From an uncultured Pseudomonadota bacterium (GTDB lineage: Bacteria; Desulfobacterota_B; Binatia; UBA9968), in contig CAMLCX010000016.1 of the NCBI GenBank assembly GCA_946478635.1, positions 1 to 23,971 of the forward strand: DNA of 23,971 nucleotides. Reading direction: 5' to 3'. This document shows, piece after piece, positions 15,419 through 23,566 of the stretch. Positions within the stretch are counted from its first letter, which is position 1; each line of letters begins with the position of its first letter. The notes below the pieces were generated by a model that was not told the origin of the DNA, ran no database searches, and worked only from the letters and a program-made list of their open reading frames with translations. The translations under genes and the position numbers were made by a program.

Positions 15419-16594
15419 TCAGATCGCTCCTCTGGCGCGAAGATCCGCGATTGCAGCGCGATCGTAACCCAGCGCCGTGAGAATCTCTTCGGTGTGTTCG
15501 CCGAGCATAGGCGGCGGGCTGTCAATCCGCGGCGGCGTGCGGCTCATATCGACGGCGTTGCCGATGAGTTTCATCTTTCCCATCTTAGGGTGTTCTATCT
15601 CGACCGGAAATCCATACGTTTTCACCTGCGCATCGGCAAACACTTCGTCAAGGGTGTTGATCGGCGCGGCGGGGACGTCTTTTTCAATTAGGCGACGCAA
15701 CCAGTCGTCCCTGTCGCCGGCGCGGAAGATTGGCTGCAACTCCTCTACAAGCGTGTCGTAATTTTCCGTGCGCGCCTTGCGCTTGCTGAAGCGCGGATCC
15801 TGAGACCATTCCGACTTGCCGACCACTTCAAACAGGCCGAACCAGAACTTGTCCGGCGATGACATGTGCAGCACAAACGGCAGTCCGTTGCAGTCTTCAA
15901 AGGCAAAAACGCCCGCCGTGGTCGTGCGGTGCTTGCGCCGCGGCACATGGCCGGTCTCGAAATAACGCGCGGCATTCTCCGCGATGAACGAAACCGATGC
16001 GCGCAGCAGCGATGTTTCCACCTGCTGCCCCTGGCCGGTCAGCATGCGGTTCATCAGTGCCCCGAGAACACCGTAGCAGGCATACATACCGGTAAGATGA
16101 TCGGAGAATGATATGCCCATTCCCTGCGGTTTGCCTGGGTCGGTCAAAAGACTGAGCAGCCCGCTGCGCGCCTGGCCGATGGTATCGTAGCCAGGCATGT
16201 CGCGATAGGGTCCCTTGGGACCGAAGCCGGAGATCGAACAATAGACTATTTTCGGATTGGTTTTTTTGATGTCGTCGTAACCCAGGCCGCGTTTGTCCAT
16301 TACGCCCGGGCGAAAATTTTGGATCAGCACATCCGCTCCGGAAATCAGATTGAGGGCGATGTTGCGTCCCTCGTCACTGCGCAAATCGAGCGTGATGCTT
16401 TTCTTGTTGCGATTCAAGCTGCAGAAAGTCGCTGCGTAATTGCGATCGCCCCAGCCGCGGAATGGATCACCGTGTTTTGGTTCTTCGATTTTGATAACCT
16501 CGGCGCCCATATCGGCCAAAAGTTGCGACGCAAATGGTCCGGTCACGTAACTTGCCGCTTCCACAACTTTGATTCCTGCCAGTGCACCATTCAT
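15419..16594 (-). CDS. CaiB/BaiF family CoA-transferase
   Basis: Class III CoA-transferase, 391 aa, the usual length. The start GALAGIKVVEAASYVTGPFA, the segment ADMGAEVIKIEEP-GDPFR, NRNKKSITLDL and VLIQNFRPGVMDKRGLGYDD are textbook family motifs. The catalytic aspartate is probably Asp165 in GISFSDHLTGM, matching Asp169 of formyl-CoA transferase. It moves CoA between small carboxylic acids in the cytoplasm, activating an acid for degradation. The acid is unknown. It is transcribed in the direction of the hemerythrin gene, separated by about 90 bases holding an inverted repeat. Confidence 0.92.
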   Translation of the reverse strand: MNGALAGIKVVEAASYVTGPFASQLLADMGAEVIKIEEPKHGDPFRGWGDRNYAATFCSLNRNKKSITLDLRSDEGRNIALNLISGADVLIQNFRPGVMDKRGLGYDDIKKTNPKIVYCSISGFGPKGPYRDMPGYDTIGQARSGLLSLLTDPGKPQGMGISFSDHLTGMYACYGVLGALMNRMLTGQGQQVETSLLRASVSFIAENAARYFETGHVPRRKHRTTTAGVFAFEDCNGLPFVLHMSSPDKFWFGLFEVVGKSEWSQDPRFSKRKARTENYDTLVEELQPIFRAGDRDDWLRRLIEKDVPAAPINTLDEVFADAQVKTYGFPVEIEHPKMGKMKLIGNAVDMSRTPPRIDSPPPMLGEHTEEILTALGYDRAAIADLRARGAI

Positions 16595-16786
16595 GAGCTT
16601 ATCCTGTTACGGCCGAATCTGCTGCACTAAACTCCTAGCGTTGGGGCGCGCACGAAGTCAAGACCACGCACGCGCACCCATGCCCGCGCGCCCAATCATC
16701 GAAGAAACATTTCCTCGAAGACCGGCGTGGACACTCCCAACGTCGATGGATACGAGCTATTTAGTTTACGAGAGGTCAGAACGCGT

Positions 16787-16990
16787 CTAGCGTTCTTCAG
16801 TATGCATTTTACGCGGCGCCGGCGGGCTACCTTGAGGTGACACCATCGCAAGGATCTCGGAACGACTGAACCGCCAACCGCCACCAAATTTCCGACCTGG
16901 CAGCGACCCTTCTTTAACGAGTTTGTAGACCGTTCTGGGATGGATCTGCAAAAGTTCCGCTACTTCACCAGCAGTGAGTATTTCGTCCAT
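16787..16990 (-). CDS. Small excisionase-like helix-turn-helix DNA-binding protein
   Basis: A 67-aa protein with the MerR/excisionase-like winged HTH (HTH_17): LTAGEVAELLQIHPRTVYKL at about 5-24, then VKEGSLPGRKFGGGWRFSRS and EILAMV. It probably binds DNA as a small regulator. The frame opens at a TTG nine bases upstream, but the ATG at 16990 is placed ideally after the GAGGAGG site and is preferred. The basic, proline-rich tail ends the protein. No integrase or phage gene is adjacent, so excision is unlikely; regulation of a neighbour is possible. The flanks 16595-16786 and 17000-17258 contain no other recognisable gene. Confidence 0.8.
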   Translation of the reverse strand: MDEILTAGEVAELLQIHPRTVYKLVKEGSLPGRKFGGGWRFSRSEILAMVSPQGSPPAPRKMHTEER

Positions 16991-16999
16991 GGTAAACAA

Positions 17000-17006
17000 C
17001 CTCCTC
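17000..17006 (-). promoter_or_regulatory. Ribosome binding site that sets the HTH gene start
   Basis: GAGGAGG on the minus strand lies 9 nt before the ATG at 16990 and directly abuts the alternative TTG at 16999. This spacing supports the ATG. Confidence 0.75.
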
Positions 17007-17258
17007 GAAAGAACTCGGAATTGCTAGACGCGATAGAGGCAGGTTTCATGCCAGCCGTCCGCCATGGACGTAAGTAGCCAAAAATTGACAAAATATGGAA
17101 ACCCTGGACACTTTCTGGAGGAAAGCCCTACAGATAAGTGCAGGAAAAGCGATTATTTGCACAATCTGAAACAACACCGACAATCCCGCGCGTTCGAGAT
17201 CAACGCGCAGCAATCCAGAACAAGCTCAATGGGATGCGCTTCGATGGTCCGATCATGG

Positions 17259-17966
17259 TCAAGAGCCCAGGTACGCTTCGATGACTTTTGGGTTGTTCAG
17301 CAACTCCGCGGCCGGACCGGCAAGCGCGATTCTGCCGTTTTCCATAACATAGGCGAAATGCGCTATCTGCAGCGCCTGCCGAACGTTTTGCTCGACCAGA
17401 AGAATCGTCAACCCGCGCTCATTTAAGGCGCAAAGGGTCCTGAAAATTTCCCGAACCAAGAGCGGCGCAAGTCCCATGGACGGCTCGTCCAAGAGGAGCA
17501 AGCGCGGCTTCGCCATGAGCGCCCGCGCAATCGCTAGCATTTGCTGCTCGCCACCGGAGAGATTTCCCGCGGCACCGTCGAGTCTTTCTTTTAGACGGGG
17601 AAATAGAATGAGCAACTGTTCCAGATCTGTCTCGATCTCATCCCTCCGGCGATACGCGCCCAGCAGCAAATTTTCTCGCACGGAAAGAGTCGTCAAGATT
17701 TCCCGGCCTTCGGGAACCTGAATGAGTCCAAGTTCGACGATGCGATGCGGTGGGAGTTGGCTCACCTCTGTCCCATCGAAGACGATGGAACCCGAGCTCG
17801 ATGGTAAAAGCCCCGAGAGCGCCAACAGGGTGGTCGATTTACCAGCGCCATTGGCGCCGAGCAGGGTCGTAATCCGGCCCGCGAAGACCGTAAGAGCTAT
17901 GCCCTTGACGGCTTCGATCACTCCGTAGCGAACCGTCAAACCGGAGACGTCGAGCATGGCGCTCAC
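17259..17966 (-). CDS. livF: Branched-chain amino acid-type ABC transporter ATP-binding protein LivF
   Basis: Second ATPase of a LIV-type importer, 235 aa as usual. Walker A GANGAGKST is at 37-45, the LivF-type GLIQVPEGREILTTLSVREN at about 80-99, signature LSGGEQ at 136-141 and Walker B LLLLDE at 156-161. The C-terminal VIEAYLG is typical. The start is a GTG at 17966 overlapping the livG stop (GTGA); an ATG at 17957 is the alternative. It is the last gene of the livK-H-M-G-F operon. In environmental relatives such systems often carry aromatic acids, urea or amides rather than leucine. Confidence 0.92.
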   Translation of the reverse strand: MSAMLDVSGLTVRYGVIEAVKGIALTVFAGRITTLLGANGAGKSTTLLALSGLLPSSSGSIVFDGTEVSQLPPHRIVELGLIQVPEGREILTTLSVRENLLLGAYRRRDEIETDLEQLLILFPRLKERLDGAAGNLSGGEQQMLAIARALMAKPRLLLLDEPSMGLAPLLVREIFRTLCALNERGLTILLVEQNVRQALQIAHFAYVMENGRIALAGPAAELLNNPKVIEAYLGS

Positions 17967-18751
17967 GACAACATTCCCTCCGACCGGACATGGGGTTGTT
18001 CATCTTTTCCCAGGTAGGCCTCGATCACTTCAGGATTCGCGCGAATTTCGTTCGGCGTTCCCCGCGCGATCACACTGCCGAAATTGAGCACCGCGATTTC
18101 GTGGCACAGTCCCATAATCACGCTCATGTCGTGTTCGATGATTAGAACGGCAAGACCCTCGTCGTTGAGTTTGACAACTTCTTCGACCAACTGTTGCTTT
18201 TCAATGCTGTTCATTCCGGCAGCCGGTTCGTCAAGCAAGAGGAGCTTAGGCTCTGTTGCTAGTGCGCGCGCGATCTCCAAGCGGCGCTGCTCCCCATAGG
18301 AAAGAGTTCCGGCCCATCGTTCAGCTTTTTCCGCTAAACCCACCCGGGCGAGAAAGGCGCGCGCTGATTCTCTGTCCCGCCGCTCCGCTTCGCGGTAACC
18401 CGCCCAGGGCAACAGCACACTGACGGGGCCGTAACTCGCCCGGCCCCCCAGCGCTATCAAAACATTTTCAAGTAACGTCATCTCTTTGAAAATTCGGATG
18501 TTCTGGAATGTTCGCGCAATACCCGACCGTGTAATCCGGTGCGGCAACGAACCATTAAGCCGCTGGCCTAAGAAGTCGATGGTACCGCTACTCGGAACCA
18601 GTAAACCGGTTATCAGATTGAATACAGTCGTCTTGCCCGCGCCGTTGGGACCGATCAAACCGAAGATGCCGCGCTCGGGTACGGTCAAATTTAGACTTTG
18701 CAGCACCTGCAGACCGCCGAAGCTTATCGAAATCGATGAAAGAGTCAGCAT
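17963..18751 (-). CDS. livG: Branched-chain amino acid-type ABC transporter ATP-binding protein LivG
   Basis: First ATPase of the LIV-type importer, 262 aa from the chosen ATG. Walker A GPNGAGKTT is at 34-42, IARTFQNIRIFKEMTLLEN is the LivG-type Q-loop region, and LSYGEQRRLEIARAL and LLLLDEPAAGMN follow; the LSYGEQ form of the signature and the extended linker are typical of LivG. An open frame reaches upstream to 18934 but lies inside livM, so I place the start at 18751, whose ATG overlaps the livM stop as TAATG. Coupled to livM and to livF. Confidence 0.92.
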   Translation of the reverse strand: MLTLSSISISFGGLQVLQSLNLTVPERGIFGLIGPNGAGKTTVFNLITGLLVPSSGTIDFLGQRLNGSLPHRITRSGIARTFQNIRIFKEMTLLENVLIALGGRASYGPVSVLLPWAGYREAERRDRESARAFLARVGLAEKAERWAGTLSYGEQRRLEIARALATEPKLLLLDEPAAGMNSIEKQQLVEEVVKLNDEGLAVLIIEHDMSVIMGLCHEIAVLNFGSVIARGTPNEIRANPEVIEAYLGKDEQPHVRSEGMLS

Positions 18752-19614
18752 TAGTTGACAACCGGCAAGCGCAGATCTGCGCGCAACCTGCGCACGATGT
18801 CCCACATGCCTTTTGGCGAGTAAAGGATGATAACGACTAAGATCACGCCGTTGATCAGTGGCCGGTAGTGGCCGAGTCCCCGCAGCAACTCCGGCAGCAA
18901 CGTTATCAGCACTCCGCCGATCACCGCGCCCCAAGGACTGCCGGTTCCTCCCAAGACCCCCATGGCGAGGATTTCCACAGCGCGTTCAAAACCATATTCA
19001 TTGGGGCTGATAAAAAACGTAAAGTGCGCATTTAACCCGCCCGCCAAACCCGCGAGCGCGCCGCCGAGGACAAAAGCAAACAGTTTGTAACCGCGCACGT
19101 TGAGCCCCATGAGTTCGGTCGCTGTTTCATCCTGGCAAATCGCCGTCATGGCCCGGCCGAAGCGCGAGCGCGCCAGGCGCAGCAAAACGTAGAGCGTCAG
19201 CGCCACGGTCAGCCCCACGTCAAACCCATGAGTAAGTTGCGGAATGCCGTTGAGCCCCAACGCGCCGCCGGTGAGTCCTTCGGCGTTGAGAATGATGATG
19301 CGCACCACTTCACCGAAGGCGAGCGTGGCCATGGCCAAATAGACGCCGGAAAGTCGTAGAGTCGGACCACCCATGAGCAACGCCACCAGCGCCGGCGTTA
19401 ATGCGCCGAAGAAGAGCGCGACAAAGAAAGGCATCCCGGCTTGGGTTGTCAGGATTCCGGCGGTATACGCGCCGATGGCCATGAAAGCGGCGTTCGCAAC
19501 GGTGAGCAGGCCGGTGGCAAGGGTCAAGTAGATCGACAGAGCAAGCAGGACGTTGGTGCCGATGGACAACACGAGCGTGCTGTAGGTTGCCCAAAAGCTT
19601 TCAAGCCATTCCAT
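18751..19614 (-). CDS. livM: Branched-chain amino acid-type ABC transporter permease LivM
   Basis: Inner-membrane permease, 287 aa, BPD_transp_2 family, many hydrophobic segments. LTLATGLLTVANAAFMAIGA near residue 31, then GAYTAGIL, followed later by LGGGTGSPWGAVIGG-like wording (VLGGTGSPWGAVIGGV) mark LivM. It starts 36 bases after the livH stop and shares one base with the livG start. At 287 aa it is shorter than E. coli LivM, which has an N-terminal extension; environmental LivM proteins are commonly this size. Confidence 0.9.
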   Translation of the reverse strand: MEWLESFWATYSTLVLSIGTNVLLALSIYLTLATGLLTVANAAFMAIGAYTAGILTTQAGMPFFVALFFGALTPALVALLMGGPTLRLSGVYLAMATLAFGEVVRIIILNAEGLTGGALGLNGIPQLTHGFDVGLTVALTLYVLLRLARSRFGRAMTAICQDETATELMGLNVRGYKLFAFVLGGALAGLAGGLNAHFTFFISPNEYGFERAVEILAMGVLGGTGSPWGAVIGGVLITLLPELLRGLGHYRPLINGVILVVIILYSPKGMWDIVRRLRADLRLPVVN

Positions 19615-19650
19615 AAGATAGCGGGAGTGAACGCCGAACGATGACCGGCA

Positions 19651-20532
19651 TCAAGCTCGCCGATGCGCCGCGTGACCAAAGAGTCCCTGGGGCCGAAGTA
19701 AGAGCACAATGAAGAGCAACCCGAATGCGATGGCATCACGCATGGTTGATCCGATGTACGCGACCGAAAGCACCTCGGCAAAGCCGAGGAAAAGGCCGCC
19801 TATCAGCGCGCCGCGAATATCCCCCATGCCGCCAAGAATCACGACCGCAATTCCTTTGTGCAGCATCGGCTGGCCCATGTGCGGAAATACCGCATTGGTA
19901 TAAAGCGCGATCAGCACGCCCGCCGCGCCGCCAAGCACCGCGGCGATCATCGACGTCACGCGAAAGAATGCTTCGACGTCAACACCCATGAGCGCGGCCG
20001 CCTTGGGCGATTCGGCGACGGCACGCAAGGCCCGGCCGAAGCGTGTTTTTTTAAGTCCCCACAACAACACCGCCATTAGTGTAAACGCCAAAAATACGAT
20101 TTCCAGCTCCAACCATGTAATCCGGACTGCGCCCAGGGTTACCGCGTCCGCCGGCAAGATATCTGCCGGAAAACGCAAATTCTCAGGGCCGGAATACCCC
20201 TCGATGAGGCTCGTCACCACGATCGCCACACCAATGGTCGCGATCATGGGCGCCAAATGCGGCGCCTGGCGCGCCCGTAGCAGCGCAAAGATCAATTTAT
20301 CCAAGAGCCAGCCGGCGGCGGCCGTGACGATCATGGCAACAGCGACCCCCATCGGCAACGACAGCCGTAAAACGATGACCGCCTTAAGCGCGGCGTAGGC
20401 GCCGATCGTGAACACCGCGCCATGTGCGAGACTGACGACGTTCAGCACGCCAAAGATCAACGTAAAGCCGAGAGCAAAGAGGGCATAAACCGCACCGAGT
20501 GAAACTGCGTTGACGATTTGTTGGGCGAGCAT
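19651..20532 (-). CDS. livH: Branched-chain amino acid-type ABC transporter permease LivH
   Basis: Inner-membrane permease, 293 aa, the expected LivH length. The opening QQIVNAVSLGAVYALFALGF, then LIFGVLNVVSLAHG, is the LivH signature; AVVILGGMGDIRGALIGG near the C-terminus is the conserved EAA-equivalent loop. It starts three bases after the livK stop, so the two are surely cotranscribed. Partners with LivM to form the channel. Confidence 0.93.
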   Translation of the reverse strand: MLAQQIVNAVSLGAVYALFALGFTLIFGVLNVVSLAHGAVFTIGAYAALKAVIVLRLSLPMGVAVAMIVTAAAGWLLDKLIFALLRARQAPHLAPMIATIGVAIVVTSLIEGYSGPENLRFPADILPADAVTLGAVRITWLELEIVFLAFTLMAVLLWGLKKTRFGRALRAVAESPKAAALMGVDVEAFFRVTSMIAAVLGGAAGVLIALYTNAVFPHMGQPMLHKGIAVVILGGMGDIRGALIGGLFLGFAEVLSVAYIGSTMRDAIAFGLLFIVLLLRPQGLFGHAAHRRA

Positions 20533-20535
20533 CCG

Positions 20536-21681
20536 CTACTTTTGAATGACGTACTGGTTGCCTTTGGTCATCATGACGATGGCGGTTTGCACGGCGTCAT
20601 AGCCGGCCGGTTTGCCGTCCCGCCCGGCTACCTGGCGAAACTTGAAAGGTCCTGTGGCGCCGCTCCATTGCACCCCCGGCAACACATCGTGCAGCGCCTT
20701 GCGATCCGCTTCGATCTTGCCGGTGATTTTTGTTTTCTTCAGCGCTTGTGCAACGATGTACATGGCGTCATAAGCCTGCGCGGCAAATTGATCCGGCAGC
20801 GCGCCGTAGGTTTTCTGATAGGCGGCGATGAACCGCTTGTTCTCAACCGCGGGATTCTCGACGGACCACGGGCTGCCGACCCAAAGATTGTCCGAACTGT
20901 CCTTGGCCAGCTCAAAGACCCTCGGCGAGTTCATGCCGTTGCCGCCGATAAACGGCAGCGTGATCCCCAATTGGCGCGCCTGCACCATGATCGGCGCGCC
21001 CTCCGCGATCAACGCCGATAGCACGATGGCGTCGGGACTGCCGGCTTTTATTTTGGTGAGCTGCGGCTTGAAGTCGACATCCCCTTTGGCAAATGTCTCC
21101 GTTGTCGTAACCGGGATTTTTAGCCCCTGCAGAGCTTTTTTAAAATTGTCGTAGCCACTCTTGGTGAAAATATCATCGTTGCCGTATAGCACCGCGACTT
21201 TTTTCAAGCCAGTTTTTAGCGACGCTACCCGAAGCGTCACCGGCAGGATATCCGCCTCCGTCACTGAGTTCCGAAACACGTAGTTGCCGATGGAAGTGAT
21301 TCCATCGGCGGTGTTCGACGTGCCGAAAACCACAATGCCCGCGGACTGGGCCACTGGATCTGAGGCTTGCGCCGAATTGGACAGCGTCGGGCCGAACAAC
21401 ATCAACACCTTGTCCTGAAAAATGAGCCTCTTGAAGACGTTTATGGCCTCTTCCTTCTTGCCCTGCTCGTCTTCAATAACCATCTCGATCTTTTGACCAT
21501 TGATCCCCCCGCTGCCGTTGATCTCGCCAAGAGCGAGCTCGAAACCTTTGCGGATCGGCGCGCCATATTGCGCGGCGTTGCCGGTGAGCGCTTCAGCCGC
21601 GCCAATCTTGATCTGAGCCGACGCAAGACCCGTGAGCAGGCCCAAGCCTAGAATCACACCCGGCACAATCCGCTTCAACAT
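20536..21681 (-). CDS. livK: Branched-chain amino acid-type ABC transporter substrate-binding protein (LivK-like)
   Basis: Periplasmic binding protein of the Peripla_BP_6 family, about 381 aa from the chosen start. A signal peptide (MLKRIVPGVILGLGLLTGLASAQ) precedes IKIGAAEALTGNAAQYGAPI and RKGFELALGEINGSGGI, the canonical opening. VIEDEQGKKEEAINVFKRL and GPTLSNSAQASDPVAQSAGI follow. The frame runs back to 21729; a GGAGAG lies 5 nt before an ATG at 21684 and 8 nt before the next ATG at 21681, so either is possible. First gene of the livKHMGF unit, about 60 bases after the exported methyltransferase-like gene. Ligand not predictable. Confidence 0.88.
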   Translation of the reverse strand: MLKRIVPGVILGLGLLTGLASAQIKIGAAEALTGNAAQYGAPIRKGFELALGEINGSGGINGQKIEMVIEDEQGKKEEAINVFKRLIFQDKVLMLFGPTLSNSAQASDPVAQSAGIVVFGTSNTADGITSIGNYVFRNSVTEADILPVTLRVASLKTGLKKVAVLYGNDDIFTKSGYDNFKKALQGLKIPVTTTETFAKGDVDFKPQLTKIKAGSPDAIVLSALIAEGAPIMVQARQLGITLPFIGGNGMNSPRVFELAKDSSDNLWVGSPWSVENPAVENKRFIAAYQKTYGALPDQFAAQAYDAMYIVAQALKKTKITGKIEADRKALHDVLPGVQWSGATGPFKFRQVAGRDGKPAGYDAVQTAIVMMTKGNQYVIQK

Positions 21682-21744
21682 CATGAACTCTCCGCATCCC
21701 CTCGCAGGCAATGCGAGGAGACAAGGCACAAAGAAATCAGATAC

Positions 21745-22317
21745 TCACTTTTTCGCCGCTTCAACATGCCACAAGTAAAGCGTGTGGTCCCAGCTCGAGC
21801 CGTCTTTGATATGCTCGGTCTTGAGCGGCTTCCAGTCGCCCATGTCGAAATCATGCGAGACAATTCGAGATCCCGGTTTCATCTGCTTCCAGATATTCGG
21901 CCGGATCATCAGATTAACCTCCGGCAGCAGGTACATCGTCAATACGCTCGCAGCCGAGAGATCGACGGTGCGGATGTCCTGCTGGCGAATCTCGACGAGA
22001 TTTTCCACGCCCGCTTTTTTGATGTTTTCATGGGATTCTTTGATCCGCTGCGGATCGATCTCGAAACCAATCGCTTTGACGCCGTACTTCTTCGCCGCCG
22101 TGACGACTATGCGTCCATCCCCTGACCCAAGGTCATAGACCACATCGCCTTTCTTCACCTGCGCGAGATCGAGCATCCTATCGACAATTTCCTGGGGCGT
22201 GGGCACATAGGGAACGATCTTACCTTCCTGCGCCTGCACTCGTTGAAGTTGAATTGCTGCTGGCTGTGCCAAAACCGCGATGAAAGCAATCAAAACCAAG
22301 CGGACCTGAGATTTCAT
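21745..22317 (-). CDS. Exported SAM-methyltransferase-like protein
   Basis: A 190-aa class I methyltransferase-fold protein with a Sec-type signal peptide (basic start, hydrophobic residues 7-22, AQA before EGK at about 31). After YVPTPQEIVDRMLDLAQV comes motif I, VYDLGSGDGRIV at about 60-71, then GFEIDP (acidic residue binding SAM ribose) and a DIRT-containing motif. The wording resembles the small FAM173/ATPSCKMT-like bacterial group that methylates protein lysines. SAM is cytosolic, so a periplasmic enzyme would be odd; the N-terminus may instead anchor it to the membrane. A GAGGAGG site stands about 5 nt before the ATG. It lies directly upstream of livK, possibly in one transcript. Confidence 0.82.
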   Translation of the reverse strand: MKSQVRLVLIAFIAVLAQPAAIQLQRVQAQEGKIVPYVPTPQEIVDRMLDLAQVKKGDVVYDLGSGDGRIVVTAAKKYGVKAIGFEIDPQRIKESHENIKKAGVENLVEIRQQDIRTVDLSAASVLTMYLLPEVNLMIRPNIWKQMKPGSRIVSHDFDMGDWKPLKTEHIKDGSSWDHTLYLWHVEAAKK

Positions 22318-22389
22318 AATGGCCTCCTCGGCGACGATCGGTCGAGTCTAGCGAAACTGTTTTCCCCCTGTCAAACCAGCGATCGACAG

Positions 22390-22695
22390 CTATCCATTCT
22401 TTTGCCAGAACTTACCCAGCCAACTACTCTCTTCCTTTTCCGCGACTTGCTCCAATTCGCCGGCATCGAGCCAAATGCCATCGCAGCCGCTGCATTGGTC
22501 GATGATTATCTTTTGGAAGCTGCGTTCCTTGAGCTGCTCGCCACACTTCGGACACTTCATCAAGGCAGCTTTCTTGGCGGCCTCTTTCGCCTCTGCTTCT
22601 TGCTTGGCCTTCATTTTTGCCAGAAGCTCACGTTCCTTTTTAACAAAGTATTCGTCTTCTTGCGCTTTTTTGCGCTCGTCCCATTTATTCGCCAC
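22390..22695 (-). CDS. Zinc-ribbon (zf-TFIIB-type) small protein with coiled coil
   Basis: A 101-aa protein. Residues 8-45 are a highly charged helix (ERKKAQEDEYFVKKERELLA…) likely to form a coiled coil. The C-terminal zinc ribbon has CPKCGEQL (Cys48, Cys51) and CSGCDGIWLDAGELEQV (Cys68, Cys71), the standard zf-TFIIB pattern. I chose the GTG at 22695 because AGGAGG sits 6 nt before it and the upstream open frame to 22869 is unlike a protein. The function of this family is unknown. Confidence 0.85.
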   Translation of the reverse strand: MANKWDERKKAQEDEYFVKKERELLAKMKAKQEAEAKEAAKKAALMKCPKCGEQLKERSFQKIIIDQCSGCDGIWLDAGELEQVAEKEESSWLGKFWQKNG

Positions 22696-22701
22696 GCCAA
22701 A

Positions 22702-22707
22702 CCTCCT
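22702..22707 (-). promoter_or_regulatory. Ribosome binding site that sets the zinc-ribbon gene start at GTG
   Basis: AGGAGG on the minus strand is 6 nt before the GTG at 22695. No ATG in the frame is comparably placed. Confidence 0.75.
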
Positions 22708-22720
22708 AAAAGATCGCTTC

Positions 22721-22882
22721 TTAACCCAATACCTTTTTAAGCCATTCGTCCAAGGCGGGATAGCCTTGCACCCGAACGATCGCCGGGCGTTCGCCGCCGG
22801 CCGTCGGACGCGAGAGAAAACCGTCGATGACTTCTTTGCCGCTGCGGTGCGCAGCGTGTATGGAGACAATTCTTTCAGCCAT
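22721..22882 (-). pseudogene. Truncated fragment resembling the N-terminus of a dienelactone hydrolase
   Basis: A 53-codon frame starts at ATG 22882 with an AGGGG about 7 nt before it and reads MAERIVSIHAAHRSGKEVID, then GFLSRPTAGGERPAIVRVQG. The run 'v-GfLsRP-gGg-rPAiv' is the typical N-terminal strand pair of dienelactone-hydrolase family proteins, which are some 220-250 aa long. Everything after the second strand, including the catalytic Cys/Ser, Asp and His, is missing, and the zinc-ribbon gene begins 25 bases after the stop. It could alternatively be a genuine tiny protein; I recognise none. Confidence 0.4.
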
Positions 22883-22938
22883 GTTGTCGCCCCTGGGGTG
22901 CGCTAATAACCGGCGTAGTTCGAGGCCGAAATTTGGAT

Positions 22939-23553
22939 CTAGCCGGAAAACCCGGTCATGTAGGGCAGTTTCGCGGCGGTCTTTTTCACCTGTTCGAGAT
23001 TGGCGCGCAGCATCGCGGTGGAATCCCACGATCCGGTGGTCAGCGCGTTTCGGTAGGTTTCGGGCAAATCGATGGCTATTTTGTGGTCGCCGAAGGAAAG
23101 GGTTTTGCTCTCGAGATTGACGGTGTATTCGGTGCGCGGGTTCTCTTCGACGCTCTTCATCAGTTGCTCGATCTCTTTGGCGCCGACGGTGACTGCCGGC
23201 AGCCCCATGATCGTGCAGTTGCCGGCGAAAATCGCCGCGAATGATTCGCCGACGATGGCCTTGATACCGAATCGGTAGAGCGCCTGGGGCGCGTGCTCGC
23301 GCGAAGAGCCGCAGCCGAAGTTTTTGTTGACGAATAGAACCGACGCGCCTTTGTATTCAGGATCGTTGAAGGCATGATCTTTTTTCTTGCCGGCCCCATC
23401 GTAGCGCTCGTCAAAAAACGGGTAATCACCCATGCGCGCGAAGGTGACCTCTTTAAGATAGCGCGCGGGAATGATCCGGTCCGTATCGATGTCGTTACCC
23501 CGTATCGGCACCGCCGACCCGCTGACTTTAACGATTTTAATTATCTCGCTCAT
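22939..23553 (-). CDS. leuD: 3-isopropylmalate dehydratase small subunit
   Basis: Small subunit of isopropylmalate isomerase, leucine biosynthesis: with LeuC it converts 2-isopropylmalate to 3-isopropylmalate in the cytoplasm. 204 aa, the bacterial LeuD length. GNDIDTDRIIPARYL is at about 19-33, VLFVNKNFGCGSSREHAPQA at about 72-91, and the swivelling-domain segment IKAIVGESFAAIFAGNC follows. A GAGG lies about 4 nt before the ATG. It is 134 bases downstream of leuC with a GTTCAA repeat in the gap. Confidence 0.95.
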   Translation of the reverse strand: MSEIIKIVKVSGSAVPIRGNDIDTDRIIPARYLKEVTFARMGDYPFFDERYDGAGKKKDHAFNDPEYKGASVLFVNKNFGCGSSREHAPQALYRFGIKAIVGESFAAIFAGNCTIMGLPAVTVGAKEIEQLMKSVEENPRTEYTVNLESKTLSFGDHKIAIDLPETYRNALTTGSWDSTAMLRANLEQVKKTAAKLPYMTGFSG

Positions 23554-23566
23554 AATTCCTCAGTCA

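Noticed and set aside
16787..16990. Prophage or integrative element signalled by the excisionase-like protein
   Set aside because: No integrase, structural gene, tRNA target or flanking direct repeat was found.
17188..17208. GCGCGTT/AACGCGC hairpin downstream of livF as a terminator
   Set aside because: A 7-bp stem is present, but no T-run follows on the minus strand, so I do not call a rho-independent terminator.
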